DNA from: Beaufortia kweichowensis
Lineage: Eukaryota > Chordata > Actinopteri > Cypriniformes > Gastromyzontidae
Assembly: GCA_019155185.1 (NCBI GenBank)
Contig: CM032818.1
Span: 1,285,433 to 1,349,432, forward strand
Direction of reading: 5' to 3'
DNA: 64,000 bases
Positions 1 to 12,036 of this stretch are shown in pieces. The notes under the pieces are model-generated. The model was not told the origin of the DNA, searched no databases, and saw only the letters and a program-made list of their open reading frames with translations. Numbering within the stretch: position 1 is the stretch's first letter; each line of letters starts with the position of its first letter. Both the position numbers and the translations under genes were made by a program.

Positions 1-199
1 ACTGCATGCTGAGATCTCTCTTTTGTTCAACTTGTGCAGTCTGTCTATTACTTTAATACCGAGGAACCACATAGCAACATGCTAAAAACATCCACAGACC
101 TTTAGCATTGTGTTGGTGAATTTTGCAAGACCTGTTGTTTGTTTCATACTTTTTGGCTTTCCTCTTTCTTTATCTCAACATCTCTGCTTTCTCTTGCAG

Positions 200-3100
200 A
201 TTGGTGGTATTCGTTTCCTGTATGATAATCTGGTGGAGTCTCTCGAGCGCTACAAGAACAGCAGTGGGTTCGGTTGTATTCTGGCTCACAGCATGGGTCT
301 CGGCAAAACCCTGCAGGTCATCTCATTTATTGACATCCTGCTGCGGCACACTGGAGCCAAAACTGTCCTCGCCATTGTACCTGTGAGTGTCTTTAAACCA
401 AGCCAAGATTAGTTATACAAGACTTTCCTGAACTCCTTCAAATGATGGTTGCAATCTTATGTCCTCTCCAGGTGAATACACTACAGAACTGGTTAGCCGA
501 GTTTAATCTCTGGCTGCCTGCTGCTGAATCCCTTCCACCCGACACAGATCCAGCCCAGGTTTTACCTCGAACTTTCAGGGTTTACATCCTTAATGATGAG
601 CACAAGTATGAATACTTGAATATTTAGTTTAGCGTAACGTTAACACGACAATGACATGTTTTAATGTTGATTGTTTCATGCGTGTCTCGATCAGAAATAC
701 AGTGGCCAGGGCTAAGGTGGTGGAGGAGTGGACACGTGACGGCGGCGTGCTGCTGATGGGATACGAGATGTACCGGCTGCTGTCTCTCAAAAAGAGCTTT
801 GTGACCGGCCGTAAAAGGAAGTCCAAGAAACCTGCGGGACCCGTTATTATCGACCTGGATGAAGAGGACAGACAGCAAGAGCTTATGAAAGGTGATTCAC
901 GCCCTTCAATTAGATAAAAAAATTCATATTTTTACCTAAATTGTGAGTTAATTTCCAGAATTTTTCTCCCATCTTTAGGAATCGAAAGAGCACTGTCACG
1001 GCCCGGTCCGGATGTCGTCATATGTGATGAGGGTCACCGCATCAAGAACTGCCACGCCAGCACATCCCAAGCCTTGAAAAACATCCGGTCACGACGGCGT
1101 GTGGTTTTGACCGGATATCCGCTGCAAAACAACCTGATCGAGTACTGGTGCATGGTGGATTTCGTCCGACCCGATTTCCTCGGTACGCGGCAGGAGTTTA
1201 GTAACATGTTCGAGAGGCCCATTCTGAACGGGCAGTGTATAGACAGCACACCGCAAGACGTCCGGCTCATGAGATACAGGAGTCATGTATTACATAGTCT
1301 GCTGGAGGGCTTCGTTCAGAGGTGAGTCAGAGAAATTATCATTCAATTTGCTTTTGAAAACAGATTACAAATGATCATGGTAAGCCTAAATGCCATTTAC
1401 CTTCCCAGACGAGGTCACGATGTCCTCCGGACTCAGTTGCCTATGAAAGAAGAGCATGTGATTCTGGTACGACTGTCTCGTCTGCAGAGGGCGCTCTACA
1501 CTGAGTTTATGAACCGCTTCAGAGAGGCAGGAAACAGCGGCTGGCTCGGTCTCAACCCGCTCAAAGCGTTCTGTGTCTGCTGCAAAGTATGCTATAACTT
1601 TTGTGATTTTGTGATGTTATGCAGTGGTTGTTGTACTGATGTACCGGTTTGTTTTGCTGTAGATCTGGAATCATCCAGACGTCCTGTACGAGGCTCTCCA
1701 GAAAGAAAATCTGACCAATGAGCAGGATTTAGACCTGGATGATCTAAACTCCACCGGTGGGACCAGATGTTCTGCTCCTGGAATAAAGGGAAAGACGTCT
1801 GACCCCGTCAACAGCAAGATGTCCGCCGCTGCTATGGGCCTGAACCCGTTACAGGAGAAGGCCAATCAAGTTATTACATATGAATGGGTAAGATATTAAC
1901 AATGTTGTTTATATTTTTTTTACAAAAAATATTTTGTTGCATTAACCCTTAATTATACTTTTAATGTTACTAAAGGTTTCTTAAATCCAAACCTGAATAG
2001 TGAATGTAGCTCAATGAGAGCTCAAGGTTGTGACATCAATACTGTGGTGTTTTTGCATTAGTAAACTTTCGAGTTATATTTAACACAAAAAGGCTTTTTA
2101 TTAACTTGTTTTAGGCCAAAGATATCATGAGCAACTACCAGACGGGTGTTCTGGACAACTCGGCCAAAATGGCTCTGCTGTTCCACCTCATCGATGAGAG
2201 CGTAAGCCGAAGAGATAAAATCTTAGTTTTCAGGTATGAATTGAAATGTAATCTAATAACATTTGTAAATATTTTACTGTAAAGCTGCAATTTGTAATGT
2301 TTTTGTTAAAAATGAAATCATTCTTTACTGAAAATTTGAGCAAATGTCGATTTGACATCAGATTAATGTTTGAAACAGAGTTGGTGATAGAGAGACAAAC
2401 GTTACAGATTGCAGATTAAAATTTGTCTTGAAAAGTAAACCAAAAGATAAAGCAGAGAACTGTCCACTTGACATTGTGCAGATGTTTCCCATAATCTCTC
2501 ATGTTGTATCCTGAAGTGTCATTCAGGCTTTTGTTTACATTAGTAATTAAACTGACTGTTTTATCTGTGTGTGATTCTTGCAGTCAGAGTTTATCCACGC
2601 TCACAGTTATAGAAGATTTTCTTTCCCGACGGCCCATGCCAATCCAAACAGAAAGCGGTACACACAACTGGGTGCGAAACATCAATTACTACAGTGAGTT
2701 TCACTTACAGTTCATGAACTAAAAGCTTTTCCTATATTGTCTGGTGAAACTTGTGGTGAAACTTAAATTTGACCTACGTCTGCTGTTTAGGGCTGGATGG
2801 AAGTACATCGGCTTCTGAACGAGAGCGACTCATTAACCAGTTCAATGACCCGGCAAATAACCAAGCCTGGGTCTTCCTGTTGTCCACCAGGTGATGCTTC
2901 TTTTCAAAGCAATTGAACCCATAACTTTGCCATTGTTTATGTTAGTTTATAAGTATGACATCCGTGGACTAACTTTTGGTCGTCTTCAGGGCTGGCTGTC
3001 TGGGGGTGAATCTGATCGGAGCCAATCGTGTGGTAGTTTTCGACGCCTCGTGGAACCCGTGTCACGACGCGCAGGCCGTGTGTCGCGTGTACCGCTACGG

Positions 3101-5489
3101 TCAGCGCAAACCCTGTCACATCTACAGGCTGGTCTGTGACTTCACTCTGGAGAAGAAGATTTATGACCGACAGGTGTCCAAACAGGGCATGTCAGGTAAG
3201 AGCGGGAGCGTGCGGGAGAGTTTCCCAGCATCGCGTGAAAAATGTGATTTTATGGGTGATTTTCTGTGTTTACCAGATCGAGTCGTGGATGATTTGAACC
3301 CTGTTCTCACCTTCACACGGAAAGAGGTGGAATCTCTGCTGCACTTTGTAGAGGAGGAGCCGGATCCGTACCAAGCGCAACTCGTCCCGAATGAGGACAT
3401 GGAAATCGTCATTAAACAAGCTTGTTTGTGTTACCCACAACTCTTAACTAAGGTAAACACGAACATCTCCAACTCACAGACATCATACACGCTAGGTATT
3501 GTATGTGGAAAAGATATTTCTGTTTATATCCACAGTGTTCATGAATATTAATTACATCACATTGAAAGGTTTTCTGTTTGTGTCTGTGTTCACACCAGCA
3601 TCCCTTCCATCACGAGTCTCTTCTAATGGATCGCAAAGACTTGAAACTGACCAAAGCTGAAAAGAGGGCAGCCAAGAAGAGCTACGAAGATGAGAAACGG
3701 GCGTCCGTGCCCTATCAACGACCCTCTTACGCACATTATTACCCAGCCAGTGACCAGAGTCTCACCAATATTCCTGCCTTCAGCCAGAGAAACTGGTTAG
3801 TCCATCAGACAAGCCTAAAAATAAAACACACGTGTTACTGTGTCTTGTTTAATCAACTTGAATCATTCTTTCAGGCGCCCGCCTCCTCATTTAGAAGAGA
3901 AGCCCGTGGCAAGCGTGAGGCCGGTTCAGTCAACACCCATTCCCATGATGCCAAGGCAGGTGCCCATGGGCGTCCCCGGTTCAAGCGCGGGATTCCCGGT
4001 CAACTACCTGCAAAAGGCCGGCGTTTACGTGCAGCGAGTCGTCACCACCACCGGTAAAATAATAATCATGGTGGTGATTCATGGTGCTTTGGAGGTCTGT
4101 ACAGGTTTTTACTGATGGTTTCTCTTTGTTATCGGGCAGATATTGTCATCCCAGGGTCAAACAGCAGCACAGATGTTCAGGCCCGGATCGGTGCAGGAGA
4201 GAGCATTCATGTTATTAGAGGATCCAAAGGTGAGGATGAAACAAACAAAAATTTGTCATTTTTCAATTGACAATAGCATATTTGCTTCATGTTCTCCTCT
4301 TTGTGCAACAGGCACGTACATCAGGACCAATGATGGAAGAATCTTTGCTGTTCGCTCAGGAAAGCAAAGACCTTCTGATGCAGGGGCTACGGCTTCAAGA
4401 GGTTTTACTTTTAATAGAAAATCATACACACCATTTGTGTGTTTATAACAGCTCTTTTTTCACTCCACAACATTGAAATATGTGTCGCAAAAACTGCTAT
4501 TTTAGTTTATTCTTAGTTCCTTGATTATTGCTGCAAAGTTGAAAAGTTATAAATTACCACCAACTTCATCTTTTCTTTCTCCAGAAGACTCCGTTCCTCC
4601 CATGCACCCTGTCAGCAACGGTCGGGCATCCCCTCAAGAGCAGAAACGTTTATCTCCGGAAGCCCCGCCTCGCTCCTCTCCTCCAGACAGCCCCGGATTG
4701 CTCCAAGAATTCCACAAGGAACCTGCTTCCACAGGAGACAACTTACTATCTTCAGAAACACTCGAAGCCCCAGACACATCCGCGCAACACAGCCGCGTCC
4801 CCGAACTGCACCGGCAGCTCAGCAATGACATCATCGCATCGTCCCTGGACGTTCAGAGTTTAAAACGGAAGCTTTCAGAGAGTCGGACGTCCAGACAGTC
4901 CAGCGGCAAACGGACCTCTGGGCCCACCGGTGCGGCCGGGAGTTACCCCGGATTTCCTCTGAGCAGCGGCTTTGGGTTTTCGCCCATGGGGCTTAATCCC
5001 GCCCTGGGTCACTTAACTCCACCCACGCTCGGAAGCAGGTCGCATCTCTTGCAGCAAGCCGGTCAGACTCTAGGCGACCTACACGCCATGTTTCCCACAG
5101 ACACACTTGGACTCGGAGTGGCCAATTCCTCGACTTGCTCTACCAACACCACCTCCACAACCCACGCCGGTATGCTGGCCTCCTCTTCATCATCAGCCCC
5201 ATCGTCATCATCATTCTCTTCCTCCTCGCTTCCTCCGTTTCTGATGAACCCCGGCATGGCAAGCATGCTCTCTGGTTTTCCAGTACCGTTTTCCCAGCCT
5301 CTGTTCTCGGGCTCGCTAAACCCGAGAGGCCTGACGACCACGCCCACCCCCGCCTCAACCGCCTCCACCTTCCTCTCGTCCTCCGGCCTGCTGGGCACAG
5401 CGTTCAACCGGCCCGACGCGCACCCCTCCCTCGCGGAAAACGGAGGAAGCAGCTCGGATGATGATGTCATAGAGGTGATGGGGCAGTGA
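200..5489 (+). CDS. rad54l2: RAD54L2/ARIP4 SNF2-family helicase, 3' portion (16 exons)
   Basis: This is a SNF2-type ATP-dependent chromatin remodeller of the RAD54-like/ARIP4 group, a nuclear cofactor of the androgen receptor and DYRK1A. The 5' exons lie left of the window. Exons: 200-382, 472-605, 695-891, 979-1321, 1409-1586, 1663-1887, 2115-2233, 2584-2693, 2791-2890, 2990-3195, 3277-3452, 3599-3795, 3875-4053, 4140-4229, 4312-4401, 4585-5489. They sum to 3432 nt, an intact frame of 1143 residues. Visible motifs are Walker A (SMGLGKT, exon 1), the Walker B box DEGHRIK (exon 4), motif III LTGYPLQNN, and the helicase C motif ending CRVYRYGQ (exon 10). The last exon encodes a long Ser/Pro-rich disordered tail with a polyserine stretch, ending in the conserved acidic DDDVIEV. 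The helicase core closely matches the vertebrate family as I know it; the tail is much more divergent. The protein is incomplete only because of the window edge. Confidence 0.95.
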
Positions 5490-6900
5490 GGGAGGCTTTT
5501 GTGAATCCAATTGGACGAAGGTGAAATTCTATAAATCCAAATGCTGAATATGCATGGAGTTAGGAAAGGTGATATATATTTTTCTTTACAGTAAGGGACC
5601 AGAGCACAGGGCTCACGCGAAGAGCCCTCCTTCATTGCATCTCTCTCGTGGGCCTGGATTACAGACCGTATAAACTTCCGTGTGAGAGAAATGACTGATA
5701 CTAATGTGATTGTCTTTTCAGACTGTTTGCATACGTAAAAGAGACAACTTTAGAGATACTTAGCCTCGTAGCATCACCTGGAATGATAAAAGAAAACATA
5801 TGTGACCTTTTTTATTATAATTGTAAGTACTACTATTGCTTTTTGTAAACGGTGGTCCTACGTGGATATCCTTATTAGTTGTCTTGACCATTGAATTCGC
5901 AGACTGGCCGGCGGGGAATTCGTAGGAATCGCGAAACGACAGAAGCCATGCCTAGCGTTCGACACCGCCGAGACCTTTTTTGTTCTTTTTGAAGAAACAA
6001 AACACACAAAAAGACCTTAAAAACTCGAATGTACTCTCATGTTAGCCTTTAAAATCGGGTGGAGGATGTAAGTTTAGTGCGTTTAGTTCAATATTAGCCT
6101 TAAAGCAGACAAACGGTTCTGTGTTCTCGTTCAATCGCGTAGCAACTCATCCGTCGTTCTACATCATCTTACGAATGTGTAGACTGTTATGCGACCCTAC
6201 TAGCTGTTGTTTTCAAAGTTGCGCTTCGGCTAGTTTTGCGCAGTCATGACGTTAGTGGACGGTTTTATCACGTTGGGGCCACAATTCATGACCAAAGTGT
6301 TTGTTCGGCAATTTCAAAGACTTTAAATGTGTTAAACATTTGTGTTAATGTTGATTGGTGTATGCGCTCTCTGGTTGACCCGTGACTGGACAAATCCTTC
6401 AGCCAATAACACTGTTCATTCTCTGTGCCTATTAGAGCTCTTTATTTTGACTCCTCCCACAATCTCATGACTCTCATGAGTCTGCAAACGCTGTTATAGA
6501 AATTCTCTGGTGTGCATTTGATATGTGATTTAGATCCCGAATCTTGTTTTGTATCATCTTATGACGTGTATTAGGTTTTTTTTCTTTTTGACTATGTACA
6601 AATTTATTAGAAATATTTATTTATAATGCTGAAGAGTAATTTCATTTTTGTTCTTTTTTTATTTTTATACATTTTTTAAGATAATACGGTCCCTCTTGCG
6701 GAGAGGTGAGGGGTTTTTCTCCTCGTACGCGAGTGTTAGACCGCCATCTGTGAGCAATTCAGCAGTCGGGACCCGCATAGAAACGCTGTTCCAGGAGGTG
6801 CACACACGTCATCTCATGTTCTCAGCATGGGGAGGAGTAGATGAAAATGACATTGTATTTATTGAATATTGTTTTAACATAAATAAACTTGACTCCTCCT
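5490..6900 (+). other. rad54l2: rad54l2 3' UTR with poly(A) signal
   Basis: About 1.4 kb with no convincing ORF follows the rad54l2 stop. An AATAAA signal at 6882-6887 is the best candidate 3' end. This puts the end of the transcript less than 200 bp from the likely 3' end of the convergent cyb561d2 gene. Confidence 0.6.
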
Positions 6901-7065
6901 ATATTGACGATATGGTTGGATCACTAAAGTCTTGTGCAGTTTCTTCTTAAATTGTGAAAAGAGAAATATTTTGTGCAACGATTGCATATATTTACAAAAT
7001 GAAGTGTTATATATAGAGAGCATATGTTTCTATAAATTATTTAGAAAAAATGTGTTATAAATGCT

Positions 7066-7419
7066 TTTATTTTAGTTTAAGAGAAATGTCTAACTAGTAT
7101 TAGCAAAATAATTTTACACAGCATCTTAAGAATTACAAATAATTTAATGGCTCTTGGCATTTACAGAAATTAGTTTCACACTTGCCAACGTCAACAAATG
7201 AAAGGCATTCAAAGATACAAAATTGTTATAAAAATACATGTCGGTTCAGTTTATACATCAATTATAAAAAATGACATGTTGTTTTAAAGACCAGAGTGTC
7301 TTTTCAGATCAACATTAACAAAATGAAACGACTAATGAAATACATCTGTTAACTTTGGTCAGCTTTTGTCTCACATTGTTACTATAACTCATAATGCTTG
7401 TTGGAAAATCTTAAAACTA
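7066..7419 (-). other. cyb561d2: cyb561d2 3' UTR (candidate poly(A) signal at 7066-7071)
   Basis: Read on the minus strand, the AT-rich stretch after the cyb561d2 stop reaches an AATAAA (plus-strand TTTATT at 7066-7071). Other A-rich hexamers are present, so the exact end is uncertain. Confidence 0.4.
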
Positions 7420-8883
7420 TCAAGACTGCAGTCGTTTCTTGGCCATGTACGCATTTGTTACCTGATTCATAATAACCAGAGCACACAGTATTGGGCAAAG
7501 GGCCGCCAGGTACCAGACGTACCCGCTCACATTACTGCTAAACCACGCAGAACACAAGCCGAGAAACAGACTGATGCTGCCCAGCAGATACGTCAGTAAA
7601 CCTGAGGTCGCGTGATAGCGCTTTAGCTTTGCCAGTGACCAGCCTTTGGCCAGTTTGGGATAAATTAGAGAAAGAGCGCCCAGACACTGCACCACAACAA
7701 CAATCACAGTTATTACACCGATCAACCCGTGCCATGACTTAAAATGTGGCTTGTCATTTAGGTTCTTGTTGTAGAAGATGGTGACCAGACCCACAATGGC
7801 ACAGGAAACGCAGAGACACTGCAGCATCCAGTGTAGACGTCCTTTAGTCTTGTGCTTTAATTTCCCAACAGGTGATGAATTGGGATTGAACAGGAGAACG
7901 GCTTCCGTCATGAAGAAGGAGAACTGAGGTGAGAAAAACAAATTTATAAGGTTTATGAATAATATTGCTAGAGGTTTGGTTAAAAATAATTCTTGTGCTA
8001 AACTATCAAAGCCTTTATAGATGTTTATCATACATACAGCAAGAGTCATCAAAAACGGATGCCATGAGAACAGACCTGTGGGCAAACATAATAATCAATT
8101 TGAGTATTTTATATAAAAATTTTCCTAATAATACGTATTTTTATAATATAAATGTAAAAATATATTTAATAAAAAATTTATGATATAAAAAGAATGTTTT
8201 AAAACAATAAAACGTTTTTATTTGTTATCCGTAATGTAGTAAAGTATTTTATATAAAATATATATATATATACTTAACTGCATTAATAATAATAATAATA
8301 CTTTACTACATTACAGTTAACAAATAAAAACTTTTTATAATTATATCATTATACATATCATTATATATTAACTTTTTAAATATAATATATATATATATAT
8401 ATATATTTGAAAATAACTTGGAAAGAAAAATCATAATCCTTATTAAGTTGTTATTCTTTATACTATTTTACTAAATTCGGGAGATTTTACAGTGTGGGGA
8501 AAATAGACAATTATACTACCCACATTAACATACCAATATGACGTCATTATAGTGCATTATAATGTATGGTACAGGACCTTAAACGTATGTAATACAGTAA
8601 GTAAAGAGCAAAAAATATTGTAATCTTATTATTTGAAATATGCACATACATTTCAGGACCTCTGTAGGACAAACTATAGGATGCAAGTTTATTTTTACTA
8701 AAAAGAAGTTTATTTCTAGTTATTTTTATTATTTTACTGGTGTTTATTATACTCACTAGATCCAGGTTTAGACAGGACAGTTATAAAGACAGTGAATTGA
8801 GCACACAACACATGTGTACAGATGCCGCACGCGATCCTGCTGTAACTGTACAATTTAGGCTCCGATTCGTGACGCGCCGCCAT
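7420..8883 (-). CDS. cyb561d2: Cytochrome b561 domain-containing protein 2 (3 coding exons)
   Basis: This is a multi-pass membrane di-haem cytochrome b561 protein, a transmembrane ferric/ascorbate-type reductase family member also known as 101F6 in the human 3p21 block. Coding exons on the minus strand are 8757-8883, 8038-8075 and 7420-7923, giving 669 nt and 222 residues, the family's usual length. The start is the ATG at 8883-8881 (MAARHESEPKL), which aligns with the mammalian N-terminus. Four histidines sit in the expected contexts for haem ligation: SWHPFL, HWMLQ, SWHGLIG and YHATSG. Several hydrophobic helices are evident, and the C-terminus ends KKRLQS. The open frame runs straight through the intron at 7924-8037, but the splice sites (GTATGT donor, CTCAG acceptor) and the protein family show that stretch to be an intron. 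It is convergent with rad54l2. Confidence 0.95.
8120..8430. repeat. AT-rich intron with TA and AAT microsatellites
   Basis: The first cyb561d2 intron holds a TA run at about 8260-8272, an (AAT)n stretch near 8284-8301 and a second TA run at about 8386-8406. No other function is visible. Confidence 0.7.
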
Positions 8884-8886
8884 ATT
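8876..8886 (-). promoter_or_regulatory. cyb561d2: YY1-type element over the cyb561d2 start codon
   Basis: Minus strand reads AATATGGCGGC, a perfect match to the AANATGGCGGC consensus for YY1-type elements near vertebrate transcription starts. The ATG within it is the chosen start codon. The surrounding stretch to about 8940 is CpG-containing and is the probable promoter. Confidence 0.5.
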
Positions 8887-8939
8887 ACGCTTCTGTTGGA
8901 CCCCTCGAGAATACAAACGTCATAAAGTCGTCATATACA

Positions 8940-10116
<1,177 letters not shown>

Positions 10117-10329
10117 TGAATCAACCCTTTGTGCCAAAGTTATTTTGCATGTTGTTCAATTTTGTACTTTCTAAACATCTTTACTATTACTTTCAAGATA
10201 CCAATGCACTCAAATATTAATTTTAAATAATATAAAACTACAAGATGTCTTTAAGAGACATTTTTAATCCTGCAGGAAATGATGTTTGCCCTGAAAGGAG
10301 AGCAGACACAGAACTAGGACAGATCATGC

Positions 10330-10695
10330 CGGATTATGCGTTAATCTGTGTCTGGCGCGCATGCGCGGAGAGAGAAAAAGCGTTCGGGATGGACAAGGTG
10401 CGCACTGAAGATGAAACTATCCACCGGGTTTCAATCCCTGAACGTCAAGAACGCGCACAGACACGATAGAGAAAAACTGAAGCGGTTTAAAGAACAGTCT
10501 TGGATGTGTGGCGTCGTTTTTCACTTGAGTTTCTGATCGTAACGGAACATGTTTTTCTTGCGCAATCTCAGTCGTGTTCTTTCCTCGCGGACACGCGCTA
10601 TGCGCGCAGATTACGCGTAATTTACACTCAGGATTTAGAAACTTTAAGCGTTTAAAGTTCATGTGAAGATTGAAAAGTGACTTGTTTCGTTTTAA
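10330..10695 (+). promoter_or_regulatory. rassf1: Probable RASSF1A promoter and non-coding first exon
   Basis: A CpG-rich island in AT-rich surroundings carries a palindromic NRF1-type site CGCGCATGCGCG (10356-10367). A good splice donor (AAG then GTAGGT) follows position 10695. The next exon opens at 12036 with an acceptor one base before the ATG, so a separate upstream 5' UTR exon is required. This island is the best candidate. Confidence 0.55.
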
Positions 10696-10699
10696 GGTA

Positions 10700-12030
10700 G
10701 GTTGACTTTCTTAAATACTTACAACAAGAGTTGCAAATTAAGAAAGCTATCTAATAGTTGTCATATAATTATCATTTATTGATGTACTTTTATAAAGGTT
10801 TGTTTTGTTTAAAATCAATTGCACATTTATCTATCACGTTATTCTGTATCGGGTTATTTTATTATATTGCTGGATTATACATTTATATTTTATTCTATAT
10901 TATTATTTATATTTATTGTTCATTTGTGTTGTTTTTATTTCTGTGTTATTTGTTTAATTTATTTGACGCAATTAAATCAATTAAACATATTTTCATGTAA
11001 TTTATACATGAATTGAATATATTTTTATACATTTTATACATTTGTCATGAATTTAAATCAGTAATTCATTTGTATTTGTTATGTATTTTCCAACTGATTT
11101 GTTTGCTTGTTTATTTGCTTTATGTGATCCATTTAAATCAATTTGACATATTTTCACATGTATTATGTCTTGTATTCTGTTTATTTATGTGCATTAATTT
11201 TATAAACTATTTTTCTATTACTCTAACTATCTTTCTCTAACAATTTATTTAAATGTATGTATTTTATACATTTATTTATTTGCTTATTTTGTGTGTTATT
11301 TATTTGGTCCGTGTCTGTGACCCAGTTTTAGGCTCCTCTCTCTTCTGCTTTAGTTCTGTTGGGTTGTGAGGATTAGGACAGAAGCCAAAAGAGGTGCAGA
11401 ACACTTCACACACCCTTGAGTGACATTACCGTCACATGAATACTGATTAGCCTCCATATATATACTATAAATGTTGTCATGTGGTGAAGATCTGTTTGCA
11501 CAAAGCCATATATATCCATCTGCAGGGGAATATAGACTTACTGTCTAATACATAAAGACTCTTTTGTCCCATGCAAAGTAAATATTTTATCACCGGTTCT
11601 GTAAATATCAAGGGTTCCTAAGTTACTCAAGAAACATGTATGAGAAAAAAGTTGTGAGTAAAAAGAGATTTTACAGAGCGTAAAATGTGTTAATCGAGGA
11701 TTAGAGATTACAACAGATGGTTGCTATAATCATACAAAACCACAACATAATCTGATGTCTTTTCTGTGTTTTTCCTATTAGATTACATCTGATGCTGCCC
11801 GATGTGCTGCTGTAAAATTATTTCTGGACATTTCTGGAAATGATGAATAGATAGTTTAGATATGCAAATACATCACAACAAGACCCAAAGTGTGTCACTT
11901 CGGTTTGAAGAAAAAAGGACTCAAATTTTAATTCATCTCCATGTCCATCATCCCATCTTAACCTTCACTATGTGTCACCTGCTCACCTGATGCTTTGCCT
12001 TTGATGCAATGCTTTGCATCTTCCTAAATC
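10700..12030. other. rassf1 5' intron, AT-rich, no gene seen
   Basis: This stretch is very T-rich, with repeated TTTAT and TTTGT motifs at 10750-11300. No exon or RNA gene is supported. Confidence 0.5.
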
Positions 12031-12036
12031 CCCAGG

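Noticed and set aside
5063..5635. 190-codon minus-strand ORF opposite the rad54l2 last exon
   Set aside because: It is the antisense shadow of the GC-rich Ser/Pro tail, with acidic low-complexity runs that are simply the reverse of polyserine codons. No family resemblance or promoter.
7924..8037. Coding continuation of cyb561d2 through an open intron
   Set aside because: The frame is open by chance. Consensus splice sites flank it, and removing it gives the family's exact 222-residue length and continuous helices.
10245..10662. Overlapping ORFs on both strands near the rassf1 promoter
   Set aside because: They lie in a CpG-rich promoter and 5' UTR exon; neither resembles a known protein.
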